From JACPUW01 sp049115495 (GTDB taxonomy: Bacteria; Bacteroidota; Bacteroidia; CAILMK01; JACPUW01), in assembly GCA_049115495.1 (NCBI GenBank), contig JAGDZV010000004.1:439891-503890 (forward strand): DNA of 64,000 nt, read 5' to 3'. The notes beneath the pieces were generated by a model. That model was not told the DNA's origin. It did no database searches and saw only the letters and a list, made by a program, of their open reading frames with translations. Shown one piece after another: positions 9,017 through 17,667 of the stretch (the first letter of the stretch is position 1; each line of letters starts with the position of its first letter). Made by a program: the position numbers and the translations under genes.

Positions 9017-10462
9017 TTATAAAGTCGCGAAAATGAATTTTTTATCTCTATTGCTATAAAAGCAATAATACACTTGATTATTTATCTTAGCCACCGTTGG
9101 GTAAAGTATAATTTGCCCCTTTAAGGCGTATTTATAGTAGGCTTCGCTCGCCGATGCAAAGGCCATTTTACTTTTACCCAAATAGGGGCTCTTATCTCCT
9201 TTATTACTAGTGGTGCAAAAAAAAGTACTGCTCATGCCCTGCATGTGTTGCAGAAAAGCGTAATGACTTGTAGCGCTTGATTGTAAGGCATAAAATGAAA
9301 ATGCCGCATTATTCTTTCTCCTAGATAAAGTTGGACTTATTGCGTTTTCAGCATTTATCCAATCCTTCTCATTTTTCATTGGCTCATACTCTGACAAACT
9401 ATAGTGTTCAAAAGGACCTTTTGTAATTACATTAATGCCTAAAAACCTTAATGGTCTTGTGGTATGAATATTAAGGGCTTCTGTGGTTTCAATTGAAAAT
9501 GATCCTTTTTGGCCCCTATTTAAGTTGCTAACAGGTGATCCAGTGCCATTGCTATATCCATAGGGGAAAAACTGATTGTATACAGTCTTTTCGAATTTTA
9601 AATCAGCTTTCTGAACTACTGCGCCGCTGGCAAAAAGTGCACCCTGATATAAGTAATTACCTTTTAAAATTGAGCCATAAATACCTCCAGTAGGAATGCC
9701 TACAGTTTCTAAATTAAAATCGGCCTTGTAAAACGAGCTTGATTTTAGCTTTCTATCATATTGTGCCACTAGGGTGCTAAAGCCGTAATCAATTGATATG
9801 GAAATCTTTTTGTGGTTAAAGTAATGTTTTACCGATCCAAGATGCATTAGGTTTTCACTTGCAGCATAAGATTTATGAACTAGGGTTTTTGATAGTTGAG
9901 GAAACTGTTCTACACTCTTTTCCCAATAGCCACTATACTGCGTGTCAAAGTTAAAATTGAAAGACTCAACCTTCTCACCTTGTATGGCGATAGTTCCTTT
10001 CGGGAGTTGATCTTTAGACTTAATGTAAAAAATGGAAGTATCACCAATTGAATAATTGCCCAGAAGTTTGTCTGATCTCGTTAACTCAATTCCCGTTTCA
10101 ATCCGGTTTAAATTTCCGCTGATTGTATTTACTCTAAGAAGCCAAATGTTTGCAGAGTCAGCTCTGCTATAGTATATCAATAGGTCTTTTCTATTACCTG
10201 CTATTTCAATGATCCTTGGCTTGTAACCTATATCTTTTAGGTTAATACTTCCACTTTTTTCAAGGCTAAAATTGTAGTCTATCCTGTAATAGTGTAAGCT
10301 TATATCATCAAAAAATATGGTGTGAAACCCGTTGCCATAGTCAATAATATGGTTAGCAGCTTTCTTATTGCCTTTAATTGCAAGGGTGCCAACAATATTC
10401 TGGGCTATTGAGGTGCTAGCGCTAAAGATTAGTAAAAGAAATTGGAGTCTTTTCAAAAGCAT
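9017..10462 (-). CDS. Secreted protein of unknown function
   Basis: I do not recognise a family in this 481-residue protein. A signal peptide is clear (LLLIFSASTSIAQ, cleavage near residue 20). The rest is rich in aromatic residues and beta-strand-like segments with several Gly-Asn turns, compatible with a beta-propeller or an all-beta surface protein, but no repeat is regular enough to claim it. There is no T9SS tail, lipobox or second membrane segment. It starts behind its own TAGGTTTG element and is followed by a thioesterase gene after 5 bases; the M4 protease gene ends 36 bases upstream of its start. Confidence 0.75.
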   Translation of the reverse strand: MLLKRLQFLLLIFSASTSIAQNIVGTLAIKGNKKAANHIIDYGNGFHTIFFDDISLHYYRIDYNFSLEKSGSINLKDIGYKPRIIEIAGNRKDLLIYYSRADSANIWLLRVNTISGNLNRIETGIELTRSDKLLGNYSIGDTSIFYIKSKDQLPKGTIAIQGEKVESFNFNFDTQYSGYWEKSVEQFPQLSKTLVHKSYAASENLMHLGSVKHYFNHKKISISIDYGFSTLVAQYDRKLKSSSFYKADFNLETVGIPTGGIYGSILKGNYLYQGALFASGAVVQKADLKFEKTVYNQFFPYGYSNGTGSPVSNLNRGQKGSFSIETTEALNIHTTRPLRFLGINVITKGPFEHYSLSEYEPMKNEKDWINAENAISPTLSRRKNNAAFSFYALQSSATSHYAFLQHMQGMSSTFFCTTSNKGDKSPYLGKSKMAFASASEAYYKYALKGQIILYPTVAKINNQVYYCFYSNRDKKFIFATL

Positions 10463-10469
10463 GCTTATG

Positions 10470-10477
10470 CAAACCTA
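10470..10477 (-). promoter_or_regulatory. -7 promoter element
   Basis: TAGGTTTG on the minus strand is a full match to TAnnTTTG. It ends 7 bases before the ATG of the 481-residue secreted protein. No TTG at a suitable distance was found. Confidence 0.45.
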
Positions 10478-10498
10478 ATTAACTCAATTTGGCTGAGT

Positions 10499-13400
10499 TT
10501 ATTCTTTAATAAAAGTAGATGTGTAAATTGAATGTTCTGCTTCCAGCCTAATCAGATAGGTGCCTGACTCTAATGACTCGATTGGAACAATTGAACCATT
10601 AGAATTTTTACCATTTAAAACAACTTGCCCCAATGAGTTGAATATCGAAAATCTATTGTAATCTTCAATACCATTAAGTGTTATTTGATGACTGGCTGGG
10701 TTAGGATACAAACCAATATTTTGAATTTTTGGTGCAGGCGGTAATGATGTTCTCACACCTAAGGTAAACCACTTAGGGTTCCTTCTTTCTGGTATAAGTT
10801 TATAAGGCTCAACACCACTTTTTACAGATACTTTATCGCCTTTTAGCTGAATCAAATACAAGGCGGGTTCGCCATTTTCATCAAGATCTGTAACCACCAA
10901 GCCAGAATCAGTATTGGTATATGATGCATGGGCCAATGTTTTCGTTTTCAATACATCGGTTCTATTGGCGCCATTTTCAGTTATTGACCAAGCAACTACT
11001 GTGTTTTGATCGCGTTTTTTATCAAAAACATCATGTACAAAAAGATTGGTAGTATTTTTTGCAAAAGATGGATATCTAAAATCTAAACCCGAGCTTAGTT
11101 GGTCATAGTAAACATAAATTTCGCCCTTGCTAAAGTTATTGCTGGCCGTATCCCAAACATTCATTTCGCCAATATTCCAAACCAAATGTGTCTGACCTAA
11201 ATCGTCAATAAACTTGCTTTTGTAATCAAAAATTATTTTAGTACCATGGTAGTCCCATTCCATTGAGCCCACTTCAAGCGGAATTAAATCGTAAAATTTC
11301 TCTTTATGATTAACAGTAGCTTTAATGTTCAAATTAAACTGGCGTATCTCGCCATTACTCATGTTGTAAATATGAATTGATGTATCAAGCATTGAATTGG
11401 CCAAAGCCAAGCGCTTGTTGCCCTTGCTTACCGATACTTCTTTAAATCCAGGTGATATTGAATCAGACATTTTGTGAATGCCCAGCTTTTGACCATAGTT
11501 TATCCGTACCACTTCAAAGTTTTGGTCAATGGTATAAATATACTTTCCGTTATCAGTTACGCTAGCATTCGAACGGAAATCAAAATCATCTGAAAATCGC
11601 TCATCTTCGCTATTCTCGGCCATTTTGTAAAGGCTCATCACATCGTCAAACCCATTTGCACTTACCTTGCTTATTACGTAGTTCTCTCCAATAATCGAAG
11701 GCAAGTCATCTGGGTTAATCTCTTTATTTTCAGTAATTAAGCCCACTTCGTTAAAGGCCTGTTTTATTATGTTGTAGTAATCGCTACCAACGCCATATCT
11801 AATATCAACGGCTAAGAACATGGCATTCTTAAAGTCGTTAAAGTTGGAACCAGCCGTTAAATAGTTGGTCAAAACTTCAAAGAAAAGTTCAGACACAACA
11901 GACATCTCCATACCATCATTATTACTGCCTTTGGTCATTAAGTAGAATGCATGACTTATTATGGTAGAATTATAATGTGCTGCTTTCTCGCTATTAACAA
12001 GCTCATCGTAATGATTAGCAGTATATCCATTACTTTCATTAGTACCCCAATTTCCAGAACTACTAAAGCCATTATGTGGGGCTTCAGGGTTTCTAATTAA
12101 TCCGCTAAGCCTATACTTTTTGTTGATGTTAGAATTTTCGCCAATGGTAAAATTGCCGTCTACGATAATTGCCATTATATCACAAATGGCTTCAATAAGT
12201 GCCGCGTTTTCTATCGTATTTCTACTAGATTTCTCAATATTAGTTGCGTTCTGAATTAAACCATGAGTGAGCTCATGAGCAACAACATCTAAACCTTTTG
12301 ATAGGGGAGAGTTGTATTGATTTGATCCTTTACCCAAAAATACGACTCCGCCACCTCTATAACTTGCATTATCCCAGCCTACGAAAGGATTGAGCGGATC
12401 GTACATATTTACATAAATAGTAATGTTTGTGCCTTTATTATCGAAAGAATTAAAATTAAACGGCGCTTGAGCAAGCCTGTTGTAATAGGTTGATGCATTA
12501 TTTTGAGCAGAAACAGCGGCTTTCTCTTTTATGTTTTTACCAAATGAATTTTCAAGTGCACTTGGGATTTTTGCATTTTCAATTTCATCTCTAGTAAGGC
12601 CATTAGCGTCAAAAGTTCTAATTACTCCAATTCCGCCTTCGGGAATTACGCTATTTTCTGCATCAAACATAGGTTTGCTAGCATCTACCAGGTAATAAGA
12701 GTCCCCTGATTTATAAGTGCCTATTTCAACTTCTTTATTATCAAGGTCAACACTGTTTTTGGATCTTTTAGGTCCGTCTATGTTGCAGCTCAGTTCTTTT
12801 TTTGAAAGAACTTGGCCACTTATAGCCGATACAAATACTTGCCATGTTTCATGTAAACTCGGACAAAATTCTACCTTCCAACAAAGCTCCAATTTGTTTT
12901 TGTGAGTCACGTAAAATAAATCTGCACTTGGTCCTTTGTAGGCCATTAGCCTTTTTTGAAAACTATTTAGAGCGTAAACCTTAGTAACTTTTGTTAACTC
13001 CTTTTTGGTGATTTCAATGGCCAAGCTTTCGTTTATAGTCGCTGTTTTTGCTTGAGAAGTAAGGTTGGTGGCTAAGCCATTAATGGCCCTTAACTTGCCT
13101 TCTTGGTCAAAGTGCACTTTTAATTCTTTACCAAAAACTTTTATTCCATTTACTTCTTGACAAAAAGAAACATGCTTTGAACCATGACTTGTTTTTGTAA
13201 GAGATGTTATTTGAAATGTTCCATTATCTGGGGCAATATCTAATTCAGTCTTAAGTCTATTAAGGTAAATTGATGCTAAAATAGATGGGTCGTCTTGCTC
13301 GCCAATAATCGCACTTGTTTGACTTGTAAGAAATATGGCCTTACTGCCTGGCGTGTTTTCTGTTTTGACCAGGTCGTAAAAATTTAATTGGTTACTTATT

Positions 13401-13531
13401 GGGTCAACAGAAATGAAACTCCTTTTTGTGCCTGATGTTTTGACTGGTTCAGAAGCCATGGCAATTTGAGAAAAAGCACATAGCATGGCCGTAAGAGACC
13501 TTATGATGCTATTTGTTTTTACTAAAGTCAA
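10499..13531 (-). CDS. M4 (thermolysin-like) metalloprotease with large C-terminal domain and T9SS tail
   Basis: This 1010-residue protein has an N-terminal propeptide (FTP/PepSY-like, about 60-250) and an M4 catalytic domain. The zinc motif HELTH is at 419-423, the third ligand is probably Glu447 in EAICD, and the proton-donor region HYNSTIISHAFYL matches the thermolysin active-site histidine. Residues about 620-920 are an extra region with WD/TolB-like short strands, unusual for M4 enzymes. A T9SS sorting domain ends the protein (GLYPNPASHQ at its start). The frame opens at TTG (13531) with a credible signal sequence; the only ATG nearby (13486) would leave almost no positively charged N-region. 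It should be a secreted endopeptidase activated by propeptide removal. Confidence 0.92.
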   Translation of the reverse strand: MTLVKTNSIIRSLTAMLCAFSQIAMASEPVKTSGTKRSFISVDPISNQLNFYDLVKTENTPGSKAIFLTSQTSAIIGEQDDPSILASIYLNRLKTELDIAPDNGTFQITSLTKTSHGSKHVSFCQEVNGIKVFGKELKVHFDQEGKLRAINGLATNLTSQAKTATINESLAIEITKKELTKVTKVYALNSFQKRLMAYKGPSADLFYVTHKNKLELCWKVEFCPSLHETWQVFVSAISGQVLSKKELSCNIDGPKRSKNSVDLDNKEVEIGTYKSGDSYYLVDASKPMFDAENSVIPEGGIGVIRTFDANGLTRDEIENAKIPSALENSFGKNIKEKAAVSAQNNASTYYNRLAQAPFNFNSFDNKGTNITIYVNMYDPLNPFVGWDNASYRGGGVVFLGKGSNQYNSPLSKGLDVVAHELTHGLIQNATNIEKSSRNTIENAALIEAICDIMAIIVDGNFTIGENSNINKKYRLSGLIRNPEAPHNGFSSSGNWGTNESNGYTANHYDELVNSEKAAHYNSTIISHAFYLMTKGSNNDGMEMSVVSELFFEVLTNYLTAGSNFNDFKNAMFLAVDIRYGVGSDYYNIIKQAFNEVGLITENKEINPDDLPSIIGENYVISKVSANGFDDVMSLYKMAENSEDERFSDDFDFRSNASVTDNGKYIYTIDQNFEVVRINYGQKLGIHKMSDSISPGFKEVSVSKGNKRLALANSMLDTSIHIYNMSNGEIRQFNLNIKATVNHKEKFYDLIPLEVGSMEWDYHGTKIIFDYKSKFIDDLGQTHLVWNIGEMNVWDTASNNFSKGEIYVYYDQLSSGLDFRYPSFAKNTTNLFVHDVFDKKRDQNTVVAWSITENGANRTDVLKTKTLAHASYTNTDSGLVVTDLDENGEPALYLIQLKGDKVSVKSGVEPYKLIPERRNPKWFTLGVRTSLPPAPKIQNIGLYPNPASHQITLNGIEDYNRFSIFNSLGQVVLNGKNSNGSIVPIESLESGTYLIRLEAEHSIYTSTFIKE

Positions 13532-13623
13532 ATTAAACAGGAAATTTAGACACCGTAAAAGTAAAAAACAGATGTTAATTAATTCATATTATGTGGTGTA
13601 TGTGCAAGATTTTCAGTTAGATG

Positions 13624-14085
13624 TTAGTCAAAAGTTAAGGGAGTAAGGTCTTCACGTTTAACTAGATCTGCCATATTCTCAATAAGGGCCTTTATTTCAT
13701 TTGGGTAGTTCATAATTGCAACCACGGTCTTGTATTCTTTGCCACATTGGTAGGTAATAATTGATGAAGGTAGGTCAGAAACTCCCACTCCGTAGAGTGA
13801 GTCTAGTTTGCAAAAACTCATCTCATTTAAACTTGATTCAATTTGGCGAAGTTCTTTATTACTTAATGTCAATGCAAAATCACCTTTTTCAGACATGAAC
13901 TGTTTTTTTTCAATCAAAACGCTTCCATTATCGTAAATTTTTACATCAAATACTTCGCAGGTTCCAAAACATGGTGTTCGGCTATAGCTCATTAGTAAGG
14001 CTTTATTTGTGTCGTTTTCTTTTTGAACTTTACAACCTGTACAAAATAGCAACCCCGCTATTGTAACTAAGATGAAATTTTTCAT
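13624..14085 (-). CDS. DUF6438-type lipoprotein
   Basis: This protein of 153 residues starts with a lipoprotein signal (lipobox FCTGC, Cys18). The mature part begins with a conserved stretch, SRTPCFGTCEVFDVKIYDNG, that I associate with DUF6438. The two cysteines in CFGTC and those further on (FCKLD, YQCGK) may form disulfides. The function is unknown. An ATG two codons upstream is possible, but the ATG at 14085 gives the better lipoprotein signal. A CACCTTTG element lies about 20 bases upstream. Confidence 0.8.
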   Translation of the reverse strand: MKNFILVTIAGLLFCTGCKVQKENDTNKALLMSYSRTPCFGTCEVFDVKIYDNGSVLIEKKQFMSEKGDFALTLSNKELRQIESSLNEMSFCKLDSLYGVGVSDLPSSIITYQCGKEYKTVVAIMNYPNEIKALIENMADLVKREDLTPLTFD

Positions 14086-14161
14086 ACACATGTTATTTTC
14101 AATCCAAAGGTGGGCTTTTACAATTTAATTACATTTTTGCAAGCTTACAAACACACCTAGC

Positions 14162-15751
14162 ATGAGCGATACTAATGTGAAAAAAGGGAACTGGGTAGAC
14201 AAGTTCTTAAATCTGGTTGAAAAAGGAGGTAATGCGCTTCCGCATCCTGCAACACTATTTTTGCTTTTGGCACTTTTGGTGATTGTATTGTCTTGGTTAC
14301 TAAGCCTACTAAATATATCAGTTGACAACCCCGCAACACCTGATGTTGTTGAAGCCATTAAACCTGTGAACCTGATGACCAAAGAAGGTTTGCATCGAAT
14401 TCTTACAATGATGGTGAAGAATTTTACTGGTTTTGCACCTTTGGGTACTGTATTGGTAGCCATGTTAGGAATTGGTATAGCTGAAAGTAGTGGCCTAATA
14501 GGTACTGGTTTAAGACTTTTGGTACTAAAGGCCCCAGAGAGACTTTTAACTTTTGTTCTTGTTTTTTCAGGTGTGCTTTCGAATATGGCCAGCGAAGTGG
14601 GATACGTATTGTTAGTTCCACTTGGTGCTATAATTTTCTTAGCCGCAGGTAGGCATCCAATTGTGGGTATGGCGGCAGCTTTTGCTGGCGTTTCTGGTGG
14701 GTACAGCGCCAATCTTTTTCTAGGAACTGTAGACCCATTGTTGAGTGATCTTTCAACTGAGGCAGCTCAAATTGTTAACCCTAACTATATAGTAAATCCT
14801 ACGGCCAACTATTATTTCATGTTTGTGAGCACTTTTTTAGTGGCATTTGTGGGTACATGGGTTACAGAAAAAATTGTTGCGCCAAGGTTTGGAAAATATG
14901 AAGGAGATGCCGAAGTAGAAGAAATAAAGCCATTAACTGCTTTAGAGAAGAAAGGGCTCATGTGGGCTTCAATTTCTGTAGTTATTTTGGCCATAATTGT
15001 ACTTGCTGGGCTCATTCCTGAAGAAGGCTTTCTTCGAAATCCAATTGATCTTGAAAATCCTGAAAACAACAGCGTGCTTAAATCTCCGTTTTTTAAGGGG
15101 ATTGTAGCATTTATATTCCTCTCAGCGGGTATTGCTGGTGTGGCTTATGGAATTGCTGCAAAAACCATAAAATCAGATGCTGATGTAATGGAAGGCATGG
15201 GGAAAACAATGAGCACCATGGGACTTTATATTGTTCTCGTATTTTTTGCAGCTCAATTTGTTGAATACTTTAAATGGACCAATTTAGGACTGATTACAGC
15301 AATAAAAGGAGCTGATTTTCTTCAAGGTGCCTTGAGTCTTGAACCTGGAGAAACTCTAAGTAAACTTGATCTCATACTTGTGTCAATTCCTTTCATATTA
15401 CTGGCTGCGGCTATAAACCTAATTATGGGTAGCGCATCAGCCAAATGGGCATTGATGGCACCTGTATTTATACCCATGTTTATGTTAATTGGTATTTCAC
15501 CAGAATACACACAAGTAGCATACCGTGTTGGCGATAGTGTTACCAATATAATTTCTCCAATGATGAGCTATTTCGCCTTAATAATAGCGTTTATGCAGCG
15601 CTATGTTAAGAATGCGGGTATTGGAACAGTAATATCAACAATGTTGCCATATTCCTTCTTCTTCTTAATAGCCTGGTCTATTTTCTTAATCGTTTGGATT
15701 TTGATTGGAGTAGATATAGGACCTGGAGCAGGTTTATTTATTGAACAATAA
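14162..15751 (+). CDS. abgT: AbgT-family transporter
   Basis: This 529-residue inner-membrane protein belongs to the AbgT family (p-aminobenzoyl-glutamate uptake, or antimetabolite efflux in some members). Recognisable parts are the N-terminal VEKGGNALPHPATLFLLLA, the GFAPLGTVLVAMLGIGIAE stretch, the SEVGYVLLVPLGAIIF region and the C-terminal SPMMSYFALI segment. About a dozen hydrophobic segments are present. The next gene, a CoA-transferase/hydrolase, starts 9 bases downstream and the pair ends at one terminator, so they form an operon. The physiological substrate is not known here; the partner gene suggests a carboxylate rather than folate breakdown, which is inference. Confidence 0.9.
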   Translation: MSDTNVKKGNWVDKFLNLVEKGGNALPHPATLFLLLALLVIVLSWLLSLLNISVDNPATPDVVEAIKPVNLMTKEGLHRILTMMVKNFTGFAPLGTVLVAMLGIGIAESSGLIGTGLRLLVLKAPERLLTFVLVFSGVLSNMASEVGYVLLVPLGAIIFLAAGRHPIVGMAAAFAGVSGGYSANLFLGTVDPLLSDLSTEAAQIVNPNYIVNPTANYYFMFVSTFLVAFVGTWVTEKIVAPRFGKYEGDAEVEEIKPLTALEKKGLMWASISVVILAIIVLAGLIPEEGFLRNPIDLENPENNSVLKSPFFKGIVAFIFLSAGIAGVAYGIAAKTIKSDADVMEGMGKTMSTMGLYIVLVFFAAQFVEYFKWTNLGLITAIKGADFLQGALSLEPGETLSKLDLILVSIPFILLAAAINLIMGSASAKWALMAPVFIPMFMLIGISPEYTQVAYRVGDSVTNIISPMMSYFALIIAFMQRYVKNAGIGTVISTMLPYSFFFLIAWSIFLIVWILIGVDIGPGAGLFIEQ

Positions 15752-15760
15752 AATTTAAAA

Positions 15761-17041
15761 ATGTATAACGCAGTTACGCCTCAAGAGGCAGTTAAAGTTA
15801 TTCAGCCGGGTGAAAACATTTGGATTCATTCTGCCGGGGCTGCACCCCAAGTATTAGTAAATGCGCTTAGTGAAAGGGTAGATGAATTAAGCGATATTAC
15901 AATTTATCAATTGCATACTGAAGGTGAAGCACCATATGCACAACCTGGAATGGAAAAAACGTTTAAGGTGAAAGCGTTTTTTATGGGTAAAAACATTAGG
16001 GAGTGCGTAAACAGTGGCAGGGGCGACTTTGTACCGATTTTCTTGAGCGAAGTACCCAAGGTAATGCGCTCTGGAAAGATTAGCATTGATACGGCCCTAA
16101 TTCAAGTATCAGAGCCGGATAAACACGGCTATTGCTCTTTAGGTATCTCTGTTGAAGCCACAAGAGCGGCCATAGAGAGAGCAAGCCACGTAATTGCCCA
16201 AGTAAATCCTAAAATGCCCAGAACACATGGCGATGGTTTAATTCACATAAGCAAATTTGATACGTTTGTTGAAGTTGATGAAGAACTACCGTTAATGCCG
16301 CCTCATCCATTAAGTGATGTTGAAAAAGCAATTGGGCAAAATGTAGCTTCTTTGGTTGAAGATGGCGCTACTCTTCAAATGGGTATTGGTTCAATTCCTG
16401 ATGCGGCACTTTTAAATCTTACCAACCATAAAAACCTTGGTGTACATACCGAGATGTTTAGCGATGGACTATTAGATCTAATTGATAGGGGAGTGGTAGT
16501 TGGCAACAAGAAGAAAAGCCATAAAGATGTAATTGTTACTGGTTTTTTAATTGGTACAAGAAAATTGTACGACTACGTAGATGACAATCCCTTTGTAAGG
16601 GTGCTAGATATTGAATATGTGAATGACACACACAGAATTTCAAAGAACCCAAAGGTAACTTCAATAAACAGTGCTATAGAAGTTGATATTACCGGACAGG
16701 TTTGTGCTGATTCTATTGGAACGAGAATGTACAGCGGTGTTGGCGGTCAAATGGACTTCATAAGAGCTGCATCATTAAGCGAAGGTGGCAAGCCAATTAT
16801 AGCCTTACCATCAACAACAAGAAGAGGAGACTCTAAAATTGTTCCGTTTCTAAGGCAGGGGGCTGGTGTAGTAACTACAAGAGCACATGTACATTACGTA
16901 GTTACCGAATACGGAGTTGCTGACTTATACGCCAAGAGTTTGAAAGAAAGAGCCAGAAGAATGGTTGATATAGCACACCCTGACCATAGGGAAGAATTAG
17001 ACCGTCTAAACTTTGAAAGATTTGGTGGTTTCTATTACTAA
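15761..17041 (+). CDS. Acetyl-CoA hydrolase/4-hydroxybutyrate-type CoA-transferase
   Basis: This 426-residue enzyme belongs to the Cat1/ACH1 family, which moves CoA between carboxylic acids or hydrolyses acetyl-CoA. The motif GVHTEMFSDG places the probable catalytic Glu at residue 231, and the second conserved block is GVGGQMDFIRAA followed by GVVTTRAHVHYVVTEYG near the end. Length is normal for the 4-hydroxybutyrate CoA-transferase branch. It is translated directly after the AbgT-like transporter (9-base gap) and is followed by a strong terminator. The pairing suggests that it activates the imported acid, but the substrate cannot be read from sequence. Confidence 0.9.
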   Translation: MYNAVTPQEAVKVIQPGENIWIHSAGAAPQVLVNALSERVDELSDITIYQLHTEGEAPYAQPGMEKTFKVKAFFMGKNIRECVNSGRGDFVPIFLSEVPKVMRSGKISIDTALIQVSEPDKHGYCSLGISVEATRAAIERASHVIAQVNPKMPRTHGDGLIHISKFDTFVEVDEELPLMPPHPLSDVEKAIGQNVASLVEDGATLQMGIGSIPDAALLNLTNHKNLGVHTEMFSDGLLDLIDRGVVVGNKKKSHKDVIVTGFLIGTRKLYDYVDDNPFVRVLDIEYVNDTHRISKNPKVTSINSAIEVDITGQVCADSIGTRMYSGVGGQMDFIRAASLSEGGKPIIALPSTTRRGDSKIVPFLRQGAGVVTTRAHVHYVVTEYGVADLYAKSLKERARRMVDIAHPDHREELDRLNFERFGGFYY

Positions 17042-17067
17042 TTAGAAGATACGAAATTCGAATAACT

Positions 17068-17101
17068 AAAAAGCCCCGAGTTAGTTTTCTCGGGGCTTTT
17101 T
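17068..17101 (+). terminator. Rho-independent terminator of the AbgT/CoA-transferase operon
   Basis: A 9-bp stem (AGCCCCGAG at 17072-17080 with CTCGGGGCT at 17089-17097) is followed by TTTT and preceded by AAAA. It lies 30 bases after the stop of the CoA-transferase and may also serve the convergent CBS gene. Confidence 0.88.
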
Positions 17102-17133
17102 CGAATATTACAATTCCTAACTGCGTGTATGTT

Positions 17134-17565
17134 TTAACAATTCCTTAAAAGGAATTTGATCATATCTGTAGTGGTAACTATGCCCATTAATTCTCCATTA
17201 GAAATTACTGGAAGGGCATGAAATTCATGGGTTGCAAAAATCTGAGCAACTTCTTTTATTGATTGATATGGATTTATAGTTTCTACATTGTTAGCCATTA
17301 CTTGTTCAATGCTCAGCATTTCATAAATAGGAGCCGCCATCTCTTCTTCACCTTCTTCATCTGCCGTTACATAAGCTTCAAAAAAGCTCAGTCTTTTCAT
17401 ATCTGTAAGGCTAAGCATGCCTACCAATTTGTTTCCTGATGTTACAGGAATGTGTCTAATATGATTTTTCTTAAAAAGCTTAGCCGCTTCTTCAAGGGTG
17501 TTTGAAAGATTTACAGTAATTACACTCTCGGTCATTATAGTTGAAATAGGATCTAATTGTTTCAT
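17134..17565 (-). CDS. CBS-domain-pair protein
   Basis: This 143-residue cytoplasmic protein consists of two CBS domains only. The first holds ISTIMTESVITVNLSNTLEEA and HIRHIPVTSGNKLVGMLSL; the second holds VMANNVETINPYQSIKEVA and FHALPVISNGELMGIVTTTDM. Such stand-alone pairs usually bind adenine nucleotides and regulate a partner that cannot be identified from here. An acidic insert (DEEGEEEM) links the two domains. It ends opposite the AbgT operon terminator and stands alone as a transcription unit. Confidence 0.88.
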   Translation of the reverse strand: MKQLDPISTIMTESVITVNLSNTLEEAAKLFKKNHIRHIPVTSGNKLVGMLSLTDMKRLSFFEAYVTADEEGEEEMAAPIYEMLSIEQVMANNVETINPYQSIKEVAQIFATHEFHALPVISNGELMGIVTTTDMIKFLLRNC

Positions 17566-17667
17566 CGTAGAACTGTTTTGATGAAAACAAATCTTGCCTT
17601 TATTAAAAAGGAATTTGATGACCTAGCTCATTGTTTTAGAGCAATATGTATTCTTAATTAATGAACT

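Noticed and set aside
14125..14712. 195-codon open frame on the minus strand
   Set aside because: It lies opposite the AbgT transporter, whose reading frame has the family motifs. The antisense frame has no recognisable domain.
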